64,000 nt of DNA, taken from contig NC_083511.1 in assembly GCF_032362555.1 (NCBI RefSeq), forward strand, positions 7,998,001-8,062,000, written 5' to 3'. Positions 46,799 through 59,700 of the stretch are shown in pieces. Position 1 is the stretch's first letter. Every line of letters starts with the position of its first letter. A program made the position numbers and the translations under genes. Under the pieces are notes generated by a model. It had not been told where the DNA came from and did no database searches. It saw only the letters and a program-made list of their open reading frames with translations. Source of the stretch: Amyelois transitella (taxonomy: Eukaryota; Arthropoda; Insecta; Lepidoptera; Pyralidae).

Positions 46799-49640
46799 GT
46801 AATTCTAAATAGTTAAACATAATTTATCTTATTTTACTTATTTATTCAAATACGTATTTTACTTAAAGTGGGTGGCAGGTGACGTTCCTTTACCTTAATA
46901 AAACTTTAAAACTTTTTATATTTTATTTAAAGGTAGGTATGATAAGAAAATTGTATGTTATATCAAACTTTTTTTATTTCGTCGCCTGCTTTTGGTCGGA
47001 TAAAAAGGCTCGTTCGGAAAATGTTAAAAGCCTAAGAAACTCCAGAAAAGCCGAACACCAGTTTTTTGGCCGGACACGCAATCAAAAGCCTACCTATGTT
47101 CGAAAGAATCCGGACGCCCGGCAATGCTACCTTTAACCATGGATCCTGGATTGGGTAAGTCACATTTTTACACGAAGCGACTCCCATCTGACCTTCGCAA
47201 CCTTTGCAGGGGAACCTAACCCGTATTGGATCGATCATGGTTACACACCCAGTTGCCTGAATGTGCAAATTCCCGATGATCTCAAGATGTTATCCCTCAT
47301 CGTAAGAACATCGGTTAGTGTTAGTAATGAAACTAATGTATGTACATAAGTTCTAAAATAGTCATTGGTACATGGCCGAGGTGCCATTTGAACCTTACCG
47401 ATTCGACAACCGACACTCACCAGTCTTGGGAAAATCATCACTAATCAAATGGTACCTACTTTTATAAAAACGTAAAAAAGAAATCATCATAATCATCATA
47501 GACATTATTTAATAATAACTTACCTACCTTTTTGGAAACGTAATCGATACGTAATTAGCTACCTACAAACACACCTAACGATGTATTACTCGCACCTATA
47601 GGTAGGTAGTTATTGTAAGCAATAGTTACACTTGTTATACCTACCTTCTTTCTGTGGTATATTCTCTTTTGTTTATTTTATATGAATCTCTCCTTCTCAA
47701 TTTGCGTGTGCACAGTTACAGAGTTGCACTGGGGCCTAGGGAGGTCCGTTGTTTCCTACCGTAAGATATAAGATTTATTGATATGCTTATATGAACTAAT
47801 GAGTAATCTTTGCTATAGTATAGTAAGGTAGACCTACCTACAGATTATCGCAACTCTTCCTTCAGCTTGCCTAAATATCTTCCATTTCCTACAAGTGAGT
47901 AAGTTCTCACTCTCTGTTATGTCTGTAAGCAAATGGGAAAATATTGGTTGAAGAAATCTTCTAAATCAATAAGAGGTCCGGGATTCTGTTACTATCAAGA
48001 GGAAACAGAAGCAAAGAAATTAATGACTTCGTTAAACTTACTAAAATTACCTATCAAGTTATTTTAAAGCAGGTGGTAAAAATAAAAAGCACCGCCTCGT
48101 TATTGTGCCCTGACGAACATACATAATTATAACGTACAAAAAACAGTAGGGAGGGACGTGAGGGGGTGAGAAATCCGGGCAGTGAAAACGGCTCGTAGCC
48201 TGGGGCCTATTTAAGGTGCCAATCCAATGCTGCGCACTTGCGTTATGTTTACTAATAATACTCGACTATGAAAATGTAGGCGGAAACATCTACTACGACT
48301 CCCACGGATAACTATGCGTTTCTACATTGAAAACAAATACAACAAAGTAAAACAGTCATAACTCGCAATCAATAAAAAGAAGGTACTATTCGACTTGGAT
48401 AAAGAAGACTACTGTCGTTATATTGTTAAGATTTCTTTGCCAATGTTCCTTTTTGCTCCGCCCGTCTTAAACTGCACGTTTTCTACCTCCGTTTAGTAAA
48501 ATAATATTCACAATAACATCCACTTGATATTTTGACATCATCTGACGTAGCTATGCCGTTATGGATTTGCATCTAAACGCAGCTATGGATTTGCATCCTT
48601 ACAGTCCCTTGCTCTCTAGATATGAATTTCGGGCACGGGTTCAGCCCAATTTCGTCTTTATAGGTCATTGTTGGTAGACAAGGACAAAACGTGTGGTTCA
48701 TACTAATTAATATTACTTGCAAAAAATGGTACTTAGATACATGGTATGTTGTCTCAAAGGTGAAGTACAGGAGAAACAAGTTGAGGAAAAACACTACTAC
48801 GGTAACACTTCCTTAAAAAGTAAAAATTTCTACTGTATTTTTGATAAAGATGCTATATTACTCTATTTTAATTATCTTCGTGAGCCGTCCAAGTAACTTG
48901 CGTATACCATAATATTCATTTCTCTTTCTGTAAGCCAATGGTGTTCCGTATCCATCCTGCTAAGGATCATTTCTTCCCGCTTTATTTTTACTCATCACAA
49001 TTTTAGAGAAAATGCACCGCGTACTCTCTATATGAGGAAAAGTACAGTGAAATCTATGTGCTCACTCTCTGCTATCTATCAAACAATGCATGTGACTGAT
49101 TACATAAGATGACGTTATTGTTACAAGATATTCAGTTGTTTTTGTTATTATATCTAGGTATGATAACCTCTTACACTCCTCGCAGTCCACAGTACCTTTT
49201 CTCGAGACGAAGTTATTGTAAACTGATTTTAATTAAAATGTGAAACGTAAGTAATACCAAACTTTAACACCAGAAAGGACTTAAATTCATGTTCTGTTTT
49301 TTTAGTCAGTTAAGTTTATGAGAAGGTACTTAACTATTCCTCTGCATTACCTAATAATAATTCCCTTTGTACATTGTCTCGAACAATGCCTAGAAAATGT
49401 ACAGACCGTGCTAAGTACATACCAACTCAGTTTACCTAGGACTAGTCGTGCCAAGGCTAGATCTAGTCTGCTAGCCTAGCCAATTGAATTTCTGCAAAAC
49501 AATGACTGCCTTGGCAAGAAATTACCTTTTTATTTGATCGACAGACAAAAAAGTTAACATCAACACGAACGAACTGTGATCAGTTAATTATTTTAAAATA
49601 GGTACTTTATTTATATGCGAACGATTAAGCTGGTATTATT
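46799..49640 (+). other. Kdm3 intron 1, first part
   Basis: No exon found. It contains repeat family A copy 3 (47105-47440) and otherwise anonymous AT-rich sequence. Confidence 0.4.
47105..47440 (+). repeat. Interspersed repeat family A, copy 3 (longest)
   Basis: Contains CCATGGATCCTGGATTGGGT, ACACGAAGCGACTCCCATCT, GGATCGATCATGGTTACACA and CAGTTGCCTGAATGTGC. It continues through GTCATTGGTACATGGCCGAG. It lies in Kdm3 intron 1. Confidence 0.65.
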
Positions 49641-49649
49641 TCTATAATC

Positions 49650-49790
49650 AATTTCGTATATGTTCCGGGTTCGGGTATCCGGGTTCGAATCCCGTTCAGG
49701 GCATGATGAGAAAATAACTTTTTCTGATTGGCCTGGGTCTTGGAGGTTTATTTTTATAAGTATTTATTATATAAATAAACCTCCAAGAAT
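49650..49790 (+). mobile_element. tRNA-derived SINE copy
   Basis: A B-box-like GGTTCGAATCC (49682-49692) is followed by GGGCATGATGAG, GGCCTGGGTCTTGGAGG and TAAGTATTTATTATAT, the order seen in lepidopteran tRNA-derived SINEs. The end forms a hairpin: 15-bp arms 49739-49753 and 49773-49787. It is not a functional tRNA gene, as no cloverleaf can be built. Confidence 0.6.
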
Positions 49791-50374
49791 ATAATAATAT
49801 ATTAGAAAGGTAGTGGTATTAGTTCCGACAAATAGTATATAAAGATCAAGAATATATATATCCACTTTTGACAACTGATAAAATTGTTAATATCTCTAAG
49901 GTAGGCACAAACCAAACAGAAAACGTAAGGAACATGAGCTCAGGAAAAAAATTATCAATAAGTAGTGTGTCGATATGATGTCGCAAATAAATAGTCAAAA
50001 CTCAAAATTATTATTTTGTAGGTAACCATATCAAAGTTCGGGCTATGAGTTATTGCGATAAGCGAGTTAATAAGTTCGAGACAAAAATCTTATTTGTATC
50101 CTAATTCTTGTGGGTAGCCACCGGTTGTAGCTGTGCCTGGTCGTACTCATGGCATGAAGAACCACGGCACAAAGCTAGTTTATGAAATCTATTGCGATTA
50201 GTACAAAAGTGAACAGTGCACATGGCGGCTCGGGTGAACGACCGCGCTCTCACCGCGTTCGATGCACCGACTGACGCCGCCGCCGTACGCATCGTTTCCG
50301 AAAGCGGGCTTTGCCCCAAACTAAACAGACAAATAATGTATCGAGTTAGTAAGTTTTGATTGCCATAGGATTGT

Positions 50375-50431
50375 CATCATCTTGGCGTCCGAAATTTGTC
50401 CCAATCAGGAATTTCGGACGCCAAGATGATG
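50375..50431. repeat. Perfect 22-bp inverted repeat
   Basis: CATCATCTTGGCGTCCGAAATT at 50375-50396 is exactly the reverse complement of 50410-50431, with a 13-nt loop. No coding frame crosses it. It directly precedes repeat family A copy 4. Confidence 0.8.
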
Positions 50432-50454
50432 GAGGAGCCTTGGAAACACATTTG

Positions 50455-50760
50455 GTCTAGCCTGGATTGGGTAAGTTATTGCGCTCAGTGACTCACTTCT
50501 GTTGTACGTGACCATCCTTCCTATTGCTTGTTAGTCCCGGTTAAATCCTCACCTTTCTGGAAAGAAGCCTGAGGTGCTGAAGCTGGTGACTCAGGTTTTT
50601 ACACTATTCTTCTCCAATCTGAACTCCGCATCCTTTGCAGGGGAACCTAACTCGTTTTAGATAATGGTTACACATTCAGTTGCCTCAATGTGCAGGTTTC
50701 CTCACGATGTTTTCCCTCACCTTAAAAGCAGCAGTTAGCACTTAAACTAGATAACTCACA
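50455..50760 (+). repeat. Interspersed repeat family A, copy 4
   Basis: Begins GCCTGGATTGGGTAAGTTAT and ends with GGTTACACATTCAGTTGCCT and CAGGTTTCCTCACGATGTTT. It contains extra internal sequence compared with the other copies. It starts directly after the inverted repeat at 50375-50431. Confidence 0.65.
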
Positions 50761-53700
50761 TCTAATAATACAGAACAGAGTCAGTACGCTGGCTGTCGTC
50801 TCACACATAAGGGCTACACACATTGTCTATCTTTCTGAATTTCCAGTTCCACCCTCCGACTTTAGGCTCAGGGTTCGCCTTCAGAGATTGTCACTACTTC
50901 CGGGTTTCTCTTTAGTTTAAAGGTCATTCGCTAAAGTCTCACATAGTCTTGTTAAATTTGGAAGCCGCTGGCGTCCAATATATTCCCGCCTGGAGGTGGG
51001 CCACCATAGTTAGATTACATTACTGTGGCCATTTGTTGGTCTTCCTACGGGGCGGTTACCAAGTAGGTTGTTAACATTTCATAAATTATTCTACTATGCG
51101 CCTCCTGAATAAATTTATTCTAACTAAGTCAAGTAATATTTACAAAGTACAAGTATTATCTTTTACATAAATTTGCAGTTGATTGACACAAATTCATTAG
51201 GAGAATAACTAATAAATTTATGAAAATGTAAGAATATTCTGCAGTAAAAAGAAAATGATTCCTTTTGATTTTCTGTTCCTTTCCTCGAAATATTATAGGA
51301 CAACATAAATTAAACACACTAAATATACTAAAGACATAACACAAAATTCGGTTCTAAAAAAGGAGAACCGAGGAGTGCGGCGTATAGTACCTACTATTTA
51401 TTCTTAATTCAAAGGAAGGGATCAATTGCAATACAAGCATTAAAAAAATATGTTACCTATTTCGTCATAGCCTCATAAAACAGGTGGACATTAAAAAACC
51501 GGCTCTGACTGTTGACTGCGGTTGGTTTTGTACCTGTTTTAAGACAATCGCCGTTGGTAAATAGATAATAATCTTGGTAGTGAACTCATGGGCTTACGTG
51601 CCAGAGTTCATGTTTATTTCCTGAATTTGTCTTAAAACATTCGAGTCCACCGAATAAAATAATAACTGCAACTTAACTTAACATGAGGACATGTAGCCCT
51701 AATTCCTTTACATTCCACATGTAACATTCAATAATAGTGAAACCTCATCATTTCTCAGTGTTAGAGGCACTTTGAACTTTTTCATTTTATTGTTAACTGT
51801 TGTAGGCCAAATGAATAGTTAAAACAACAGCTGTAAAATGGTGTCAGCGGCGATTGCAACGTTATTCTAGAGAACTAACTTTCTCTAATCTTATGCATAT
51901 TCTGCATGTACGTGAAAGGTTCCGTATGTGTTCGACAGAATGATTTATATCTCATCTTGGTGTGTGGTGGGTTATTTTTATACATTTATGTTGATTCAAA
52001 ATACTAATCATATGTAACGCGTTATGAATTATGTCTTTAATAACTATTTGTAATTTAACCTTTACGTGGTCCAAAGAATCAGTTGATTACGCAAACAGCA
52101 ATTTTGATTTGAAATCAAGAGGTGTCCCGACACCTCAATGACGTTTATTTTCGCTCCGGTTGGAATGTTTCCAATATTCCTATAAGTACTTAGTTAGTTA
52201 TTACATCTATCGGGGCAAAGTTTTGTGCTGAGGCTGCTGGTAATAGCTATTTGTGAACTGCAGAGCTACAAAATTCCGCATTGCATCGTAAGCACTTAAA
52301 ATTACACTTCACTCACTTCACTTGATGACAAATTCAATGCAGTAATCAATGCCAATGGAAATTTCTGTTGAAATTTGTGTCCTTGCACATTTTTAAACTG
52401 AGGTGCTTTTCTGTATAAGAACTATTTTGATTGGCATGAAGTCAAATTTGGAGCTTGGTATGAATAGAAATGTGATCTATTTTAGAACTAAGCTTTTCGC
52501 TTTTACCTTATTCTAAATTCATAGATTCGATAATCAATACGAGGCCAAGCTGAATCGTTTAGTGACTAAAAATATACCATTGTTTAGTATGCTGAATTAG
52601 ACAGAAGTAACTATCGGCGTATTCAATTTTTATTTTTCATTGTAATCGTTATGTGATAACTTTTCCACGAGACAAGATGAGTGAATGAATGGTGATAAAC
52701 AAATCCATAGAATCAAACGTAATCACGGAACTGGCCATTATAATGCAATAAGAACAAAAAAAATCGAGCCCTGCAACAAAGACTCGCGGCTCGGCGATGC
52801 GCTTCGCAACATAGCTGGTTTATAAATAGATGACGTATCTTTGGGCTGTACACCTCTCCCACTGAGTGCCAGAGACTTGAAGCGTCTGAATAGTGTACAC
52901 ATATTTGTTCCAGTTTACTTATTTCATTTTAAAACTGATGAAATTCTTCCAAACGTCTGAGTTCTTTTAATGGGCTGGATTCGCAGCAAAAATACACTGT
53001 CCAGCTTCAGATTCGGTCAGTATTTAACAATGATAAATTAGCTTCAATTTATAATATTGAATCCAAACTCATGGCAACTTACCAAACCGGTGTGACGACC
53101 GACATGCCCGAATTATTCGTGCAAGTATAACTCAATATCGATATAACTAATCGAGATTGACATGTACTGGGTGCCGAAGTAAGGATGTGTGCTATTTAAT
53201 TACTTTTGTTCACAGCTCCAAATGTTGCTGTGTTTAGCATGCAAACGTTTCCGTCTTAAATGCACATTCTAATTTCGCTTCCAATTATATTTGGAACGAA
53301 ATTTTGCAGTTTTGCCTTTCACAAACATGACATCCATATAGACCATAGTATTTTGGTCTGGTCTATCCCACTCGCCATACTCTTTAACCCGGCCATGGTT
53401 TTATTAACTCAAAAAGTTTCTTTGACTCTTTATTTTAAAAACCGCATAATCTAGTTCATTTTTACCATGTATCAAATGGCGTACTTCCGCAAAGATATGT
53501 CGAGGATACAATTTCCTCGTCCTTGGCTTTAACACTTTATTCGCCTCGTCCACAACCATAAATCTCCCGAAACATCCTATTCCTTTTTGGCACCGTGTGT
53601 TTATTTCACCCTTTTCTTCCGACTTCAATAAATTGGCTCACATGGTTCCGAATCCTGCTTCAAAAAGAACTATAACACATTGTCATGTATTGACGGTTCA

Positions 53701-56700
53701 GCCACTAGTTATTTCAAGTCTTCCTGTAGCTATGGTAGAACAAAAATGTTCTACCAAGTTGTTCTTCCGAACTGACAATCGGAAGAAGCCTGACTCCCAT
53801 ACCACAGGGAAACTTTTAAAGGGGGTCAGCACAACAAACTTTTGTAAACACATTCTGAATAAACGATATTTGTATTTGTAGGATTTTGACTTGCCTTGCC
53901 TTGCATACTATGCAACAAATACCTCCTTCGTACTTTCATGTAATCTTGTTGTAAATATGTTAATCGATTATTACTTACAACTCAATTAAATGGCTAGACT
54001 CAAGTGCTGGTAAACAGGGCAATTGGACTGCAGATGTTCGATTAATAGGTCATTCGATGATAAATTGAACTGAGACCGGTTCGACTTAGCGGTTCTTTGG
54101 GATGAAATGAATGGTATTGAGATAACAAAAAAAAGTTAATTAAGAACATTTCTAAGAAGTCTTAAGCTCTCCACTAGATTAGACCGTTACTTAAAATTAA
54201 GTAGAAATGAAATATAATATAGTAAAATTACAACAATATTATTAACTGTGCCTTTAACCTACACACTGGCTTGAATTAACGAATTTTTATAGTATTTTTT
54301 ATGAAAGATTCACTTACACTGAGATTAACTAAATCTTTAATTTGTTTTTGTCAATTTCAAAGTGCAGTTTAACAGATTCTCAAATACAATCTACTACCTC
54401 GATTTAATGGTTTAATTGTGCACATGGCAGCTTCGTGACTGCGCAATCAAAAGATAACTAGGAAGCGGAAGGTAACCCGCGGGGAAAAAGTTGGGTACTA
54501 AAATATCCATTAGAGAACGACCTTGCGAAGGTCTTTGGGCCTGAGAATATTCGTGGCGTAACTCCGAGCTCGTTCAATTTACGCCGCAATTACTGAGTGT
54601 ATTGTAAAACACGTAATGTGGCATGAGACATACTGTTACACTATTTATCTCGTAAAGTCTACACTTTCCACAGTACTAGCTAGGTAGATTTTAGGGGTTA
54701 TTGTTACAGTGTAAATGGAAAATCTAGTTATACAAGCATAGTCTAATCAGCCACACCATCTAGTTAGTTCTTATGGCAGGAGCGGCCTAAAATTGGACCA
54801 AAAACCTTCTAATAAAATCTTTCAAAATTAATTCGAACTAGTTAACGCTGGAGTTGTTAATGAATGTAACCATAATAACCTTGAATATTCATGGAATTAT
54901 TTAGTAATCATTATAAGGTCCAATCGTGCCGTCAGGTGACTCGGTAGGTCGTTATGTTTTTTTATTAGATAAGATAGTCCCATAAATCTAAATAAAATAT
55001 ATTTGTTTAGATGTTTTATGACATATACTGGATGATAAAGATTTATGATACCAGCTAAAGTATTTTACGTCGATTTCGACTTCAAAGACATGTAATTAAT
55101 CGTGGCCAACTGCGTAATTTAAACTGGTTGTATTGTATAAAAATGGAGTAAATACCTAGTTGGAGGCGTTGAAATCTTTCCTATCGTACAGCTGATATTA
55201 CAGTTGTGCAAGCACCATGTAGCACAGAGCACAGCACAAAGATCGCTAGCGGGGTGTAAGTAGGTCGGCGGCGCGCGGGGGGAGCCCTTAGGCCACTTAT
55301 CAACGCGCAGGGCCGCGAGAAAGCGGGATCGTGAAATTTTTGTAGGTTTGGTTTTAACCTATTGATGACTGCTTTCGTTATTCCATATACGAGAAACAAT
55401 AAAAAAATACTAGCCTTTGGAATATCTTTACGACTTGCCTATTAATTACTAATGACAAGTCTATTTATTTTTTGATTGCTTGTCCTTTATCGTTATCATC
55501 AATAGTGTGATAGCGATAGATTAATCAAGGATTGTTCATTAATTAATACGTTATTAAAAATTGTTATTACGAAATCTTTTTTTACGTAAGTAAAAAGTCT
55601 TCGATATCGGGCCAATACAGACAGACTTCTTATTGGTATTTTTTATTCAACACTTTCTAACAAATGTTTCTGACTTGTGTAACAGTTTTATCTACTTGAC
55701 GGTGAAAATGACCAGTGCGTAGGATGCTTTCCATCTGCCCTGCGACCAGTTTATCTACTTCTAGAAACCACCATGGAACGAGTTTACCTAGACGATTAAT
55801 GTTTTCGCCTCAGGCGTCCATGGGCGCACTTGCGAGATTACTATAACACTTTACTCTCAGTTATAACCTTATTCTCATGTAAATTTCGTATCTTACTGTA
55901 CTAAACTGTACTAAAGAGTTATATTATTTGATGTTGAATCCATAAGATTTCGTCTACTATAAGCAGACGACAAGCTCTTCTCTTCACCAGTTTAACCATT
56001 TTCATAAGTTAACGACATAAGATCTAATGTGGTAAAGTTAAACTAAGTCCTTAGACTTAACATTATTGCAAAACATTTAGAATTACTACGGAGGTACCTA
56101 TCGAATGCCTGACACTGAATTCCTTAGGATATTTTCTAAGCATAAGAACATTTTTTATTGTTTTTTTCTTTAACCCCTGTTAAGACGTCCAAAGAAGGGG
56201 ATAAAGTGATCCTTTTCACACCACACCACAAGCAAGGATGAGGATCAAGGATAGAACATTAGTAACGGGATAACTTTATTTTATCCATTAGTAAAATTAT
56301 ATAAAAGTAAAACTTGATAAATACTACTTATTAAGATAAATTTACATAAGTAAGTCAATTAATTGATAACAAAAAGTAATAACTGTTGCTACATAAGCAG
56401 TTTAAATGAAGTTATAGTATCATTCACATTTGATCTTGATAATTTATCGTACCTAATTAGGTACAAAAGCAGCATTTGTAAAGATATATAAACTAATAAT
56501 ATACCATAGTATATTCAGCATTTCTCGAAAATTCTGTCAAAAAAGCTAAACTTTTCAAGACATCAACAAAACCTGATTTTGCAAGTCCATTTTAATATTA
56601 TCTAGCTTCAGTTAGTCTACTGAATTGAAATTAACCATTTCTGAATGGCACATAAGTAGCGTTAACTGTTGTTAACCTGTCGATTCGAACGTAAATAAAA

Positions 56701-59700
56701 GTTAAGGGTGGTGTTGAAAAAAGAGATACAATAATCATACATTGCATAGTCAGTAAGATCAACATTTTTATTGCCGCCATCACTACAATCAATTACAATG
56801 ACAACAACTAAGGCTGTAGGCTCGACCTCGGCCCTTCGCAACCTGCGCGGCCCCTCAGTGCCATCGACCAAAATAATAAACCCGTTCTCATAACTTATTG
56901 ATGGTGCACTTCTGTTTTTACTTGGTATAAGCTCTGTATTTTGTTCTTTTGTATTGTCAACTGCAAGTTGTATTTTTAGTTTTTTAAATATTATTCGTGA
57001 TATTCGAGATTATTTGTTCGACTCTGGTAGCTACGAGTGAAACGGATATGGAAAACTAGTAAATGGATGAGGAAATAGCTAAGGAAACACTTTCTCTCAT
57101 ATGTCTGCTTAAATTACCATTACCATAGATTTATGTATCGAAAATCTGATATGATTCGGTTGCAGTTACGGCCGTGTTTATTACAATTTTTAGGACGAGG
57201 TTGTATTTATTTTGATTAATAAAAATAAAATTACAAATTTTATTATAAAACATATAAAAAAGAAACACAATTTTGCCATAATTTTACATAAATTCAATAA
57301 TACATCATAAGAGCATTGTTCCACCACTTAAGTTATTTACTCTTATTTATCTTTGTACTATTTACCTACTCGTTTAGTTATGTAAGTAAATAGTTGTTAG
57401 GTATCTTTGGTTTGTTATATTAGGTTACGAGCCTGTGATATAGTCTTATCTTTATTGAGATTATCAAGTCGCGATAAAGTACGACATTTCTATCTGGCAA
57501 TATTCCAATATCGTAAGTTGTACCTACTATTCTAATCCGGCTCTTCTTTATACCATTTCCTTGATTTATTTTAATCAGTCGTGGTAGAACAAAGAAGGAT
57601 TGATGGGGTAATCTTGGTAAAGTTCAGAAAGGCTGTTTAGTTATCAAACAAAATTTTGCTTTAAATTTATAAGAAGACAAATAGCAAGCATTGTTCAATA
57701 TCAGTTAATGAGTTCACTTTACAATTCCATTGTGTTACTCAAGACACGACAAACTAGTTTCGACGTTACGGAGAATCATCATCAAGATTAATTAATTTTT
57801 CCCGCTCCTCGTCGTTATCACTCGTACAAACTTGCACCCTGTTTTATATAACCAATTGTCTTAAGTGCAACACTTGTGGGTACATTTATAGCAGCATTTG
57901 TATTTTGAAATTATCCAAAATGGCTTTTATGAAATTGCGGTTGTAGTGAAGTCGTTAATTTGCTTGAATGTGCTGTTTTCTTTGTTACCAGGAATATATT
58001 TTTGCAAGCCTGCATAAGCCTGTATATTATAAGTCCCACTTGTGAGTCATATTGAGTACAGTAATAATATACACCGTCATTTAGTACATTGTTTTACAAT
58101 AATCTATAAAATCTATCTGTTTTCAATTCCAAGCGGTTTTCTAATTTTAGGCATACCTCAAAGACATTTTATTATTAATTGTTTGTTACACATCAGAGTG
58201 AAAATTTTAATCACACAAACGTTGTATAACATCATGATAACTATAATTTGATTTAAATAAGTTTTTCTTAATGTCCACCTTCAAGTATACAAATTTAAAC
58301 ATACCGCATTATAAAATTAACTTGAAATCAATGCTCACTGGAATGTATTTATAATGGAATGTGTGAGTGAGTTGGACAGATGTTTCTCGGAGCGTCTCAC
58401 GCGTCAGGAATCTGCAGCACGAGGAAGATTGAAAATAGCTTACGCCCAAATTGCACTGGCCTGGATAATTCGCTCTCAGCAGATACACATTGCCAAATAA
58501 ACCCTACACGAATAACCATAACTCTTTTCTATTTAAATTTTTAGTTATTTTACGTAGTCATAGTTCCATTGTTCTTTGTACCTGTCTTGTTTTAGCCCGT
58601 AGGTACTACAATACAACGCAAACGTACACCATTTTTCTTCTTCTTATTTGCATTGCAACAGTGTACTTTGAACTACGCATAATGATTATTTCGTATCATG
58701 TCAGTATATCCTGTGCCCTGTGCATGTATTGATTGTGTATCTATAAATAGCTGTAGGAACAAATTGTGTTAGGTCCAACAGATTCTTCATCATTGATATT
58801 TTTTCTGCCAATGCGGTTAGTACGGTTAACAAAAACGGTGCCTTTAACATAGCTGGAAACATTGAATAATTCAGTAGATAGCTAGTTTTCTTAACTGCTG
58901 TTAGTAATGGTAACTTTGTCAAGATGCATTATTCTGTTAAAAATCATTGTAATTAAATCATTGAATGGTAAATGATTTGAAGCCAATCCCTGATAAATGA
59001 AGTCACTGAGGCAATCGATTTACTTTATATTCAGGAGAACGGAGCGAGGACAGCCCGTCGGCCGGTCACGCACCGCGGTTCTTCCGTTCGTGCCTAGTTC
59101 GCCCTGCATTCATGTTGTGTGGTTGCGTAATATCTACAAGAATATTGGTATCAATATTCATCTCAGCCCTTGTTCGTGTAAAGCTATTTTTGTTATTGGC
59201 ATTTTTTTTTAAATAAGTTAATGGTTTCTACCACAGTATGTTGTGGACTTTGAACGCTATAGTCTAAAAATATATCAAGCCAATACCAAAACAAGAAGAC
59301 ATTTATGTCGCAAATTGTTCCGTCTAAAATTATGTGATAATATGCTTTAGTGATAGGAGTTTAACAGGAATCTGTAGTTCAACATGAATGTGTGATGTTA
59401 TAAACCAAAGAAACAAGACGGTAAAACACAAGTAGAAGATTAGATTAAACATCTTTGATGTTTTTCATTGTGTATAGCAGTAATATTGTCGGAGACGGCG
59501 GCGTGCGGATTTATATAGCCATTGTTTCAAATAAGCAACACAATATTTAGGATCGTAAAACGGAACGCGAAGAATCTATGGACGTTAACCAGGAAGACGG
59601 TGGCCAACGCACGCGAGCCGGAGTAACGGAGCGTGTCACGAGAAATTAACTGTTATTTATACCAGCGATGCGTCGAACAACCTGTTAGCATTGACGAAAG

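Noticed and set aside
49660-49700. Possible tRNA gene because of GGTTCGAATCC
   Set aside because: No A box or cloverleaf at the right distance; it belongs to a SINE.
53404-53628. 74-codon minus-strand frame in a moderately GC-rich stretch
   Set aside because: It reads protein-like in places but matches nothing I know; possibly a decayed transposon, too weak to annotate.
58354-58500. Open frame beginning MECVSELDRCFSERL
   Set aside because: About 48 codons, no family recognised, no acceptor or donor in the right phase for Kdm3.
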